Of a stretch of DNA of 64,000 nucleotides, positions 34,423 through 42,784 are shown one piece after another. The notes under the pieces were generated by a model. That model made no database searches and was not told the origin of the DNA. It was given only the letters and a program-made list of their open reading frames with translations. Source of the DNA: Ensifer sp. BR816 (GTDB lineage: Bacteria; Pseudomonadota; Alphaproteobacteria; Rhizobiales; Rhizobiaceae); the NCBI RefSeq assembly GCF_000378985.1, contig NZ_KB905370.1:4462799-4526798 (forward strand), in the 5' to 3' direction. Position 1 is the stretch's first letter; each line of letters begins with the position of its first letter. The translations under genes were made by a program, and so were the position numbers.

Positions 34423-34457
34423 GTCCCCTCCGGCTCTGACCTCAGGGCCGGGGGGAT
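34423..34457 (+). terminator. Intercistronic stem-loop between agpA and agpB
   Basis: Long imperfect hairpin of about 16 pairs, centred on GACCTC (34438-34443), with strong arms CCCCTCCGGC (34425-34434) and GCCGGGGGG (34447-34455), beginning nine bases after the agpA stop. No T-run follows. It holds the same position as the stem-loops after the other two binding-protein genes in this window. Confidence 0.6.
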
Positions 34458-34512
34458 CGCCCTTCACTCCGTGGCGGCATCGCCAATGGAAAACCGACAG
34501 AAGGAAACGGCC

Positions 34513-35526
34513 ATGTTCAGATTTCTGCTGGTCCGCATCGCCTCTGCCATTCCGGTGCTGTTCGTCCTGAGCGTGGTGACCTTCGCCATCATCCAGGCGC
34601 CGCCCGGCGATTACAGCGACTATATCCGCTCGCAGCTCATCAACCAGGGCGGTGCCTCCTTCGAGGAAGCCGACGCCCAGGCACAGGCCTACCGCAAGGA
34701 GCACGGCCTCGATAAGCCGCTGCCGCTCCAATACGTCAACTGGATGACCGGCATCGTGACGCGCGGCGATTTCGGCCACAGCCTCTACTACAACAAGCCG
34801 GTTGCCGACGTCGTCGGCGAACGCCTGCCGCGCACGCTGGCGCTCGCGCTCGTCTGCCACATCCTCGCCTCCGTCATAGGCATCGGCTTCGGCATCCTTG
34901 CGGCGACCAAGCAATATTCCTGGGTCGACAGCCTGCTTTCGACCGTCTCCTTCCTCGGCATGACGGTGCCGCGCTTCCTGATGGCGCTGATCATCGTCTA
35001 TATCCTCGTCTTCCATTTCAATGTGAGCGAGATCAACAGCTTCCATTCGGCCCGCTATGGCGGCGCGCCCTGGTCGTGGGACAAGTTCGTCGACCTGGTG
35101 AAGCATGTCTGGCCGGTCGTGGCGATCGCCACCTTCGGCGGGCTCGCCTACAATATGCGCGTCATGCGCGGCAACCTGCTCGACACGCTGAACGCTCAAT
35201 ATGTCGAGACCGCGCGCGCCAAGGGCCTGAGCGAAGGCGCCGTCGTGATGCGGCATGCGGTGCCGAACGCGCTGCACCCGCTCATCATGTATCAGGGCGT
35301 CGTGCTTCCCTACATGCTGACCGGCGAAATCGAAACGGCGATCATCTTCGCGCTGCCGACAGTCGGCCCGGCGATCGTCGGCTCCATGTGGGTCGGCGAC
35401 GTCTATGTCACCGCGACCTTCATGCTGGTGCTCTCGGCAACGCTGATCGTCGGCAACATCATCGCCGACATGCTGCTCGCCGCGCTCGATCCGCGCGTGC
35501 GCATGGGAGGAGGGGCCTACGCATGA
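34513..35526 (+). CDS. agpB: Alpha-galactoside ABC transporter permease (DppB/OppB family)
   Basis: 337 residues, six predicted membrane segments beginning FLLVRIASAIPVLFVLSVVTFAII, typical of OppB-type permeases. It has the family's YRKEHGLDKPLPLQYVNWM segment and EAA-like loop YVETARAKGLSEGAVVMRHAVPNAL. The ATG at 34513 follows AAGGAAACGGCC; the 14 upstream in-frame codons do not look like a membrane protein start. It overlaps agpC by four bases (ATGA). It forms the inner-membrane channel with AgpC. Confidence 0.9.
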   Translation: MFRFLLVRIASAIPVLFVLSVVTFAIIQAPPGDYSDYIRSQLINQGGASFEEADAQAQAYRKEHGLDKPLPLQYVNWMTGIVTRGDFGHSLYYNKPVADVVGERLPRTLALALVCHILASVIGIGFGILAATKQYSWVDSLLSTVSFLGMTVPRFLMALIIVYILVFHFNVSEINSFHSARYGGAPWSWDKFVDLVKHVWPVVAIATFGGLAYNMRVMRGNLLDTLNAQYVETARAKGLSEGAVVMRHAVPNALHPLIMYQGVVLPYMLTGEIETAIIFALPTVGPAIVGSMWVGDVYVTATFMLVLSATLIVGNIIADMLLAALDPRVRMGGGAYA

Positions 35527-36650
35527 CCATCGAAGCCCACAGCACCGTGCCGGTCGCCATGCAGCCGGAAGAAAAGCACCACCACGAGAGCTATACCGCC
35601 CTCGTCTGGCGGCGGCTGAAACGCTCCTGGACGGGCCTGCTCGGCCTGATCCTCGTCAGCCTGCTGGTCCTCATGGCGATCTTTGCCGATTTCCTGTCGC
35701 CGGTCGATCCGAAGGCGACCGGCGTCGCCTTCGCGCCGCCGCAGGCGATCAGCTTCCGCGACCGTGAGGGCAACTTCGTCTTTTCGCCGCGCAGCTATCC
35801 GGTGCGCGAGACGGAGGAGCTCGACCCGATCACTTTCCAGCCGATCATCGGTCCCGACTACGACAATCCGCAGATCCTCGGCTTCTTCGTCAAGGGCGCG
35901 TCCTATAGGCTCTTCGGGCTGATCCCGGCCGAGCGCCATCTCTTCGGCGCCGTCGACGGCACGCCGGTGCACCTGCTCGGCACCGACAAGTTCGGCCGCG
36001 ACGTGCTTTCGCGCATCCTCTACGGCTCCCGCATCTCGCTGATCATCGCGCTGACGGTCGTCTCGATCGTCACCGTGGTCGGCACGACCGTCGGCATGGT
36101 TTCGGGCTATTTCGGGGGGCGTTTCGACGCCTGGGTGCAACGCTTCGTCGAGCTTGTGCTCGCCTTCCCGCAATTGCCGCTCTACCTGGCGCTCGCCTCG
36201 CTGATCCCGGTGACGGCACCGACCAATGTCTTCCTCGCCTTCGTCGTCATCGTGATGTCGGCGCTCGGCTGGGCGCAGATGTCGCGCGAGGTGCGCGGCA
36301 AGACGCTGGCGCTTGCCCGCATCGACTATGTGCGGGCGGCGATCGCCATCGGCGCCACCGACCGGCGCATCATCTTCCAGCACATTTTCCCGAATGTGAT
36401 GAGCCATGTGATCGTCGCAGTGACGCTGGCGATCCCGCAGGTGGTGTTGCTCGAATCCTTCCTCGGCTTCCTCGGCTTTGCGGTCAAGCCGCCGCTCATT
36501 TCCTGGGGGCTGATGCTGCAGGACACGGCGAACTATTCGGCGATCGGATCCTACCCGTGGATCCTCTCGCCGGTCGCCTTCGTGCTTGTCACTGTCTTCG
36601 CCTTCAATGCGCTCGGCGACGGCCTGCGCGACGCAATCGACCCCTATTGA
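35523..36650 (+). CDS. agpC: Alpha-galactoside ABC transporter permease (DppC/OppC family)
   Basis: 375 residues, longer than a typical OppC (about 300). A long N-terminal cytoplasmic stretch and a large periplasmic loop after the first membrane segment (SFRDREGNFVFSPRSYPVRE to HLFGAVDG) account for the difference. The following part is standard: LLGTDKFGRDVLSRILYGSR, and the EAA loop YVRAAIAIGATDRRIIFQHIFPN. The start overlaps agpB, and agpD begins 11 bases downstream. The large periplasmic insert may contact AgpA. Confidence 0.9.
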   Translation: MTIEAHSTVPVAMQPEEKHHHESYTALVWRRLKRSWTGLLGLILVSLLVLMAIFADFLSPVDPKATGVAFAPPQAISFRDREGNFVFSPRSYPVRETEELDPITFQPIIGPDYDNPQILGFFVKGASYRLFGLIPAERHLFGAVDGTPVHLLGTDKFGRDVLSRILYGSRISLIIALTVVSIVTVVGTTVGMVSGYFGGRFDAWVQRFVELVLAFPQLPLYLALASLIPVTAPTNVFLAFVVIVMSALGWAQMSREVRGKTLALARIDYVRAAIAIGATDRRIIFQHIFPNVMSHVIVAVTLAIPQVVLLESFLGFLGFAVKPPLISWGLMLQDTANYSAIGSYPWILSPVAFVLVTVFAFNALGDGLRDAIDPY

Positions 36651-36661
36651 GGAGCACGCCG

Positions 36662-38332
36662 ATGGCAACAGTCGAAACCATTGTGCCGGCGCCGGACGAG
36701 CGGCGGGATCGTCAGACGAAAGATACGCGGCCGGTCATCGATGCCCGCAAGGTGGCCGTCACCTTCAAGGTCGAGAATGGCACGGTCGAGGCGGTGAAGG
36801 ACGTCTCCTTCCAGCTCTATCGTGGCGAGACGGTGGCGATCGTCGGCGAGTCCGGCTCGGGCAAGTCGGTGACGGCCCGCACCATCATGGGGTTGCTCTC
36901 GAAGCGCGCCACGATCGCCTCGCATTCGCGCATCGACTATGACGGCAGGGACGTGCTGAAATTTTCGAAGCGACAGCGCCGGGCGCTGCGCGGCGACCGG
37001 ATCTCGATGATCTTCCAGGAGCCGATGAGCTCGCTGAACCCGGTCTATACGATCGGCAGTCAGATCATCGAGGCGATCCGGGCGCATCGCCGCATGAGCC
37101 GCCGCGCCGCAGCCGAGCGGGCGCTCGAACTCCTGCGCCACGTGCAGATCCCGGACCCGGAGGCGCGGCTCAACCAGTATCCGCACCAGCTTTCCGGCGG
37201 CCAGCGCCAGCGCGTGATGATCGCCATGGCGCTCGCCAACGACCCGGACGTCTTGATCGCCGACGAGCCGACGACAGCGCTCGACGTCACCGTGCAGGCG
37301 CAGATCCTCAACCTGATCCGCAAGCTGCAGCAGGAACTCGGCATGGCGGTGATCCTGATCACCCACGACCTGACGGTGGTCAGGCAATTCTCCGACTACG
37401 TCTATGTGATGCAGCTCGGCGAGGTGAAGGAACACAACACGACGGAAGCGCTCTTCGCCAACCCGCAGCATGCCTATACGCGGCGGCTGCTTGCCTCCGA
37501 ACCGTCGGGCAGGGCCAAGCCGCTGCCGGACAATGCGCCGATCATGCTCGACGGCCGCAACGTCCGGGTCTCCTTCATGCTGAAGAAGGGCGGCTTCTTC
37601 AAGCCGGAGATGAAGGAGCTGGTCGCCGTCGACAGCCTCAGCCTCGATCTCCGCCGGCACGAGACGCTCGGCCTCGTCGGCGAGTCCGGCTCCGGCAAGA
37701 CCACCTTCGGCCAGGCGCTGATCCGGCTGATCAACACCGACGCAGGCGAGATCTATTTCGACGGCGAGCCGATCCATGGCAAGGATCGCAAGGGCATGCG
37801 GCCGCTGCGCTCGCGCATCCAGATCGTCTTCCAGGATCCCTTCGCCTCGCTCAACCCGCGCATGTCGATCGGCCAGATCATCGAGGAAGGGCTGATCGTC
37901 AACGGCCTCGGCGAGAACCGCAGGGATAGGCTTGCGCGCGTCCAGGACGCGCTTGTCAGCGCCGGCATGCCCCCCAATATCCTGTCGCGCTTTCCGCATG
38001 AATTTTCCGGCGGCCAGCGCCAGCGCATCGCGATTGCCCGGGCGATTGCGCTCGAGCCGGAATTCATCCTGCTCGACGAGCCGACCTCGGCACTCGACCT
38101 CTCGGTGCAGGCCCAGATCATCGAGCTCCTGCGCAAGCTGCAGGACGAGCGGGGCCTGAGCTATCTCTTCATCTCCCACGACCTGAAGGTCGTGCGCGCG
38201 CTCTGCCATCGGGTGGTGGTGATGCAGCACGGCAAGATCGTCGAGGAGGGACCGGTGAGCGAAATTCTTTCCAATCCCAAGACTGCCTATACGGAGCGGC
38301 TCGTCAGAGCCGCCTTCGAAGTGGCCGCGTGA
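36662..38332 (+). CDS. agpD: Alpha-galactoside ABC transporter, fused dual ATP-binding protein
   Basis: 556 residues that join DppD- and DppF-like ATPases in one chain. Half 1 has GESGSGKSVTART, LSGGQRQRVMIAMAL and VLIADEPTTALD. Half 2 has GESGSGKTTFGQAL, FSGGQRQRIAIARAI and FILLDEPTSALD. Both sites look intact, unlike RbsA-type tandem ATPases. It couples ATP hydrolysis to AgpBC transport. A GAGGAG precedes the start by a few bases, 11 bases after agpC, and the agaL2 gene follows after 22 bases. Confidence 0.92.
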   Translation: MATVETIVPAPDERRDRQTKDTRPVIDARKVAVTFKVENGTVEAVKDVSFQLYRGETVAIVGESGSGKSVTARTIMGLLSKRATIASHSRIDYDGRDVLKFSKRQRRALRGDRISMIFQEPMSSLNPVYTIGSQIIEAIRAHRRMSRRAAAERALELLRHVQIPDPEARLNQYPHQLSGGQRQRVMIAMALANDPDVLIADEPTTALDVTVQAQILNLIRKLQQELGMAVILITHDLTVVRQFSDYVYVMQLGEVKEHNTTEALFANPQHAYTRRLLASEPSGRAKPLPDNAPIMLDGRNVRVSFMLKKGGFFKPEMKELVAVDSLSLDLRRHETLGLVGESGSGKTTFGQALIRLINTDAGEIYFDGEPIHGKDRKGMRPLRSRIQIVFQDPFASLNPRMSIGQIIEEGLIVNGLGENRRDRLARVQDALVSAGMPPNILSRFPHEFSGGQRQRIAIARAIALEPEFILLDEPTSALDLSVQAQIIELLRKLQDERGLSYLFISHDLKVVRALCHRVVVMQHGKIVEEGPVSEILSNPKTAYTERLVRAAFEVAA

Positions 38333-38354
38333 CCTTCCAGAACAGAGGCTTTCC

Positions 38355-39728
38355 ATGACCAGACAACCCAAGATCACCTTCATCGGCGCCGGCTCGACCG
38401 TCTTCATGAAGAACATCATCGGCGACGTGTTGCAGCGGCCGGCGCTTTCGGCCGCGACCATCGCGCTGATGGATTTGAGCCCCGAACGTCTCGCCGAAAG
38501 CGAGATAGTCGCCGGCAAGCTGGTGCGCACCCTCGGCGTCAAGGCGAAGATCGAAACCTATTCCAACCAGCGGAAGGCGCTCGAAGGGTCGGACTTCGTC
38601 GTCGTCGCCTTCCAGATCGGCGGCTACGAGCCCTGCACCGTCACCGATTTCGAGGTGCCGAAGAAATACGGGCTGCGCCAGACGATTGCCGACACGCTCG
38701 GCGTCGGCGGTATCATGCGCGGGCTTCGCACCGTGCCGCATCTCTGGAAGATCTGCGAAGACATGCTTCAGGTCTGCCCGGAGGCGATCCTCCTGCAATA
38801 TGTCAACCCGATGGCGATCAACACCTGGGCGATTGCCGAAAAGTACCCGACGATCAAACAGGTCGGCCTCTGCCATTCGGTGCAGGGCACCGCCTTCGAG
38901 CTTGCTCGCGACCTCGACATTCCGCTTGAGGAGATCCGCTATCGTGCGGCCGGCATCAACCACATGGCGTTCTATCTCAAGTTCGAGCATCGCCAGAAGG
39001 ACGGCAGCTATCGCGACCTCTATCCGGATCTCGTCCGCGGCTATCGCGAAGGGCGCTTCCCGAAGCCCAGCCACTGGAACCCGCGCTGCCCGAACAGGGT
39101 GCGCTACGAGATGCTGACGCGGCTCGGCTATTTCGTCACCGAAAGCTCGGAGCACTTTGCCGAATACACGCCCTATTTCATCAAGGACGGCCGTCCGGAC
39201 CTGATCGAGAAGTTCGGCATCCCGCTCGACGAATATCCGAAGCGCTGCATCGAGCAGATCGAGCGTTGGAAGGGCCAGGCGGCCGCCTTCAAGGAGGCCG
39301 AGACGATCGAGGTGGCCGAAAGCCACGAATATGCCTCGTCGATCATGAACTCGGTCTGGACCGGCGAGCCTTCGGTGATCTACGGCAACCTCAGGAACAA
39401 TGGCTGCATCACCTCGCTGCCGGAAAACTGCGCCGCGGAGGTGCCCTGCCTCGTCGACGCCTGCGGCATCCAGCCGACCTATATCGGCGCCCTGCCGCCG
39501 CAGCTGACCGCGCTGATCCGCACCAATATCAACGTCCAGGAGCTGACCGTCCAGGCGCTCGTCACCGAGAACCGTGAGCACCTCTACCACGCGGCGATGA
39601 TGGATCCGCACACGGCGGCCGAGCTCGACCTCGACCAGATCTGGTCTCTGGTCGACGACCTGCTCGTCGCCCATCGCGACTGGATCCCGGAATGGGCCCG
39701 CATTCCGAAGAAGGTACAGGCCGCCTGA
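38355..39728 (+). CDS. agaL2: Second GH4 alpha-galactosidase
   Basis: 457 residues, GH4 family: ITFIGAGSTVFMKN for NAD, QYVNPMAINTW, GLCHSVQGT (metal Cys) and GINHMAFYLKF (metal His). It differs from AgaL1 along its length, and CHSVQGT is the pattern often seen in MelA-type enzymes. It lies at the end of the agp operon and is followed by a good terminator. Two GH4 enzymes in one operon may divide the work by chain length (melibiose versus raffinose or stachyose) or by linkage. Confidence 0.87.
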   Translation: MTRQPKITFIGAGSTVFMKNIIGDVLQRPALSAATIALMDLSPERLAESEIVAGKLVRTLGVKAKIETYSNQRKALEGSDFVVVAFQIGGYEPCTVTDFEVPKKYGLRQTIADTLGVGGIMRGLRTVPHLWKICEDMLQVCPEAILLQYVNPMAINTWAIAEKYPTIKQVGLCHSVQGTAFELARDLDIPLEEIRYRAAGINHMAFYLKFEHRQKDGSYRDLYPDLVRGYREGRFPKPSHWNPRCPNRVRYEMLTRLGYFVTESSEHFAEYTPYFIKDGRPDLIEKFGIPLDEYPKRCIEQIERWKGQAAAFKEAETIEVAESHEYASSIMNSVWTGEPSVIYGNLRNNGCITSLPENCAAEVPCLVDACGIQPTYIGALPPQLTALIRTNINVQELTVQALVTENREHLYHAAMMDPHTAAELDLDQIWSLVDDLLVAHRDWIPEWARIPKKVQAA

Positions 39729-39757
39729 TTTCGTTCTCCCGGTCAGGCGACCAGATG

Positions 39758-39790
39758 GCCCCGGGACGCTCCGCGTTCCGGGGCTTTTCT
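39758..39790 (+). terminator. Rho-independent terminator of the agp operon
   Basis: GCCCCGG (39758-39764) pairs with CCGGGGC (39778-39784), extended by two weaker pairs, and is followed directly by TTTTCTTGT. It lies 29 bases after the agaL2 stop and ahead of the convergent matC end. Confidence 0.8.
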
Positions 39791-39833
39791 TGTCGACATC
39801 GACGATGCCGGAAGACAGCAATCCGTGCCGGCT

Positions 39834-41180
39834 TCAGACCAGACCGGGCACGACAAACACCAGCCACGCAACAATCGGACCTATGATGGCGATCAGTGCG
39901 CTGTAGATGAGCAACTGCCGCAGCACATGCTCGCGCTTCTCGTCCGGCGCATTGGCGACGACGAGGGCGCCGTTGGTTGAAAACGGGCTGGTGTCGACGA
40001 TCGTTGTCGAGATGGCGATCGCCGCGACGACGCCGACTGCGCTGATCTGGCCCTGCAGCAGGAACGGTACGGCGAGCGGAATGATGGCGCCGAGCAAGGC
40101 CGTCGACGAGGCGAAGGCCGAAACAATTGCGCCGGTGAAGCAGAGGAGCAGCGCCACCAGCAGCGGCATGCCGAGGCTCGAAATGCCGCTCGCCACATAG
40201 TCGATCGTCCCGGCCTTCTCCATGACGCCGACATAGGTGATGATGCCGGTGATCAGCAGCACCGTCGACCAACTGACCTTGTCGATCGCCGCCTTCTGGG
40301 TCTTCGGCGAGATGAGCGCCAGAACGACGGCGACGGTGATCGCCACGAGGCCGACATTGAACTTGAAGACCAGGGCGCCGATGCCGAGCGCCGTCAGGCC
40401 GATCAGCGTGGCGATCATTTCCGGGGTCAGGCGCAATGTCGCAGCGGTGTCGGCCGCGGTGCCGTAGGTGTGCTCCCTTATCGGCTTGGCCGGCGTGCCG
40501 CCATGGCCGCGGATCGATGCGGACACGCCCTCCGGGTGCAGTTCTGGCAACGGACCGGACATGGCCGCCTTCTGCTTCATGACCTGCAAGCCGCCGAAGA
40601 CGAAGAACACCAGCACGGCGATCGCCAGGTTGAAGAAGAAGCTGGAGAGGAACAGCGATGTCGGCGCAAAGGGCAGGCCGGCCTTGACGACGATCTGGTT
40701 GGTGATGCCGCCATAGACGCTGATCGGCGAGAAGCCGCCTGCCTGCGCGCCATGAATGACCATCAGCCCCATCATCGCCGGATGGATGCGGTATTGCACG
40801 GCGAAGCTCAGCGCCACCGGCGCCAGGATGGCGACGGCCGCCGGCCCGAGCGCGCCGAACCCGGTGATCACCGCGGCGACCATGAACATCACCCAGGGTA
40901 TCCAGGCGACATGCCCGCGCACCAGCCGCACGGCGCATTCGACGAGCCAGTCGATGGTGCCGTTGATCTGGGCGATTGCGAAGAGATAGGTGACGGCGAC
41001 GAGCGTCAGGAACAGGTCGCTCGGGAAGCCGGCGAAGATGTCATTGGCCTTCATGCCGATGATCAGCGATCCGAGCAGGAAGGTGCAGCCGAAGGCCAGC
41101 GCGCCCATGTTGATCGGCTGGATGGTCGCGATGACGAACATGCCGACCAATAGCAGTATGGATAGGATTTCGATGCCCAT
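39834..41180 (-). CDS. matC: Malonate/dicarboxylate carrier MatC
   Basis: Inner-membrane carrier, 448 residues, with about 11-12 hydrophobic segments (ILSILLLVGMFVIATIQPINMG at the N-terminus). MatC_N-type features are present, such as GFPSDLFLTLVAVTYLFAIAQINGT (key part FPSDLFLTL) and ISVYGGITNQIVV. The ATG at 41180 has GGAGGGG seven bases upstream; the open frame runs 31 codons further without family sequence. It is last in the operon matA-matB-matC, 89 bases after matB, and imports malonate for the other two enzymes. Confidence 0.9.
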   Translation of the reverse strand: MGIEILSILLLVGMFVIATIQPINMGALAFGCTFLLGSLIIGMKANDIFAGFPSDLFLTLVAVTYLFAIAQINGTIDWLVECAVRLVRGHVAWIPWVMFMVAAVITGFGALGPAAVAILAPVALSFAVQYRIHPAMMGLMVIHGAQAGGFSPISVYGGITNQIVVKAGLPFAPTSLFLSSFFFNLAIAVLVFFVFGGLQVMKQKAAMSGPLPELHPEGVSASIRGHGGTPAKPIREHTYGTAADTAATLRLTPEMIATLIGLTALGIGALVFKFNVGLVAITVAVVLALISPKTQKAAIDKVSWSTVLLITGIITYVGVMEKAGTIDYVASGISSLGMPLLVALLLCFTGAIVSAFASSTALLGAIIPLAVPFLLQGQISAVGVVAAIAISTTIVDTSPFSTNGALVVANAPDEKREHVLRQLLIYSALIAIIGPIVAWLVFVVPGLV

Positions 41181-41269
41181 GATTCCCCTCCCTCCGGCGC
41201 CTCCAGCGCCGTAGCTGTTGTTTTCGAGATTGAGATGATGCTCGCGCCTTCCTCCCAGAGGGCGCGCGG

Positions 41270-42784
41270 TCATGTCCTGGCGTATAAGTCGGCGTATTGC
41301 TGCCGCAGAAGGTTTTTCTGGACCTTGCCCATCGTGTTGCGCGGCAGGTCGTCGGCGAAGATGATGCGTTTCGGCTGCTTGTAGCGGGCCAGCCGGTCCC
41401 TGAGCGCGCCGAGGATGGCGCTTTCGTCGAGCGCCGCCTCGGGCTTGCGCACGACGATGGCGGTGACGCCCTCGCCGAAATCGGGATGCGGGACGCCGAT
41501 GACGGCGCTTTCGGCGACACCCTCGAGCTGGTCGATCTCGCCCTCGACTTCCTTGGGGTAGATGTTGTAGCCGCCGGAAATCACCAGGTCCTTGCTGCGG
41601 CCGACGATGTGGACATAGCCGTCCCGGTCGATCTTGCCGAGATCGCCGCTGATGAAGAACCCGTCGGCGGTGAATTCCGCGGTGGTCTTTTCCGGCATCC
41701 GCCAGTAACCCTTGAAGACGTTCGGCCCCTTGATCTCGATCATGCCGGTTTCCTCCGCCGGCAGGGCGGCGCCGGTGGCGGGATCGGTGACGCGCACCGT
41801 CACGCCCGGCAGTGGGAAGCCGACGGTTCCGGCGATCCGTTCTCCGTCATAGGGGTTCGAGGTGTTCATGTTGGTCTCGGTCATGCCGTAGCGCTCGAGG
41901 ATCGCCTGGCCGGTGCGCTTCCTGAACTCGACGTGAGTCTCGGCGAGAAGCGGCGCGGACCCGGAAATGAAGAGCCGCATGTTGGCGACCGCCTGCCGGT
42001 CGAGACGCGGGCTCTGCAGGAGGCGGACGTAGAAGGTCGGCACGCCCATCAAGAGCGTCGCGTCAGGCATCAGCGACAGCACCTCGTCCGGATCGAACTT
42101 CGGCAGCAGGAACATCGAAGCGCCGGCGAGCAGCGTGACATTCGTGGCGACGAACAGCCCGTGCGTATGGAAGAGCGGCAGGGCATGGATCAGGCGATCG
42201 CCGGCGGTTACGTGCCAGCAGTCGCGCAAGCTCATGGCATTCGAGAGCAGGTTGCCGTGGGTGAGCATCGCCCCCTTGGACCGGCCCGTCGTTCCCGAGG
42301 TGTAGAGGATCGCCGCCAGGTCATCGGCCGCGCAGGACGCGTCGACGAAGTCGGCCGGCTCGTCGCGGGCGAGATCGAGAAGCGAGCCCGTGCCGTCGGT
42401 CCCGAGCGTTTCGACAATGGCGCCATGCGGCTCGGCAATTTTTCTGACGCTTTCCAGGGCCGCCGGGGAAACGACGACCAGCCGCGGTTCGGCGTCGCCG
42501 ATGAAATAGTCGAGCTCTGCGAGCGTATAGGCGGTGTTGAGCGGCAGGTAGACCGCGCCGCTGCGCAGGCAGGCGAGATAAAGGATCAGCGCTTCGGCGC
42601 TCTTTTCGACCTGGACGGCGACCCGGTCGCCCGGGCGGATGCCGAGTGTGTCGATGGCGCTGGCGATCCGGCCCGAAAACGCGAGCGCGTCGCCATAGGT
42701 CCAGGTCCGGCCGCCGTTGATCCGGATGAATGGCGTATCGCCGGAAGCGGCGGCCCGAATGGCGTCAAACAGATGGTTGCTCAC
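41270..42784 (-). CDS. matB: Malonyl-CoA synthetase MatB
   Basis: Makes malonyl-CoA from malonate, CoA and ATP. 504 residues, acyl-adenylate-forming family: ATP motif YTSGTTGRSKGAM, LERYGMTETNMN, GYWRMPEKT, GRSKDLVISGGYNIYPKEVE, and the catalytic Lys of NTMGKVQKN at the C-terminus. The MTETNMNTSNP segment matches the MatB subgroup. It overlaps matA by four bases (ATGA). Cytoplasmic; the product goes to MatA. Confidence 0.93.
   Translation of the reverse strand: MSNHLFDAIRAAASGDTPFIRINGGRTWTYGDALAFSGRIASAIDTLGIRPGDRVAVQVEKSAEALILYLACLRSGAVYLPLNTAYTLAELDYFIGDAEPRLVVVSPAALESVRKIAEPHGAIVETLGTDGTGSLLDLARDEPADFVDASCAADDLAAILYTSGTTGRSKGAMLTHGNLLSNAMSLRDCWHVTAGDRLIHALPLFHTHGLFVATNVTLLAGASMFLLPKFDPDEVLSLMPDATLLMGVPTFYVRLLQSPRLDRQAVANMRLFISGSAPLLAETHVEFRKRTGQAILERYGMTETNMNTSNPYDGERIAGTVGFPLPGVTVRVTDPATGAALPAEETGMIEIKGPNVFKGYWRMPEKTTAEFTADGFFISGDLGKIDRDGYVHIVGRSKDLVISGGYNIYPKEVEGEIDQLEGVAESAVIGVPHPDFGEGVTAIVVRKPEAALDESAILGALRDRLARYKQPKRIIFADDLPRNTMGKVQKNLLRQQYADLYART

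Noticed and set aside
36644-38542. A 632-codon open frame antisense to agpD
   Set aside because: Mirror of the two ABC domains; His/Asp/Ala-rich with no domain.
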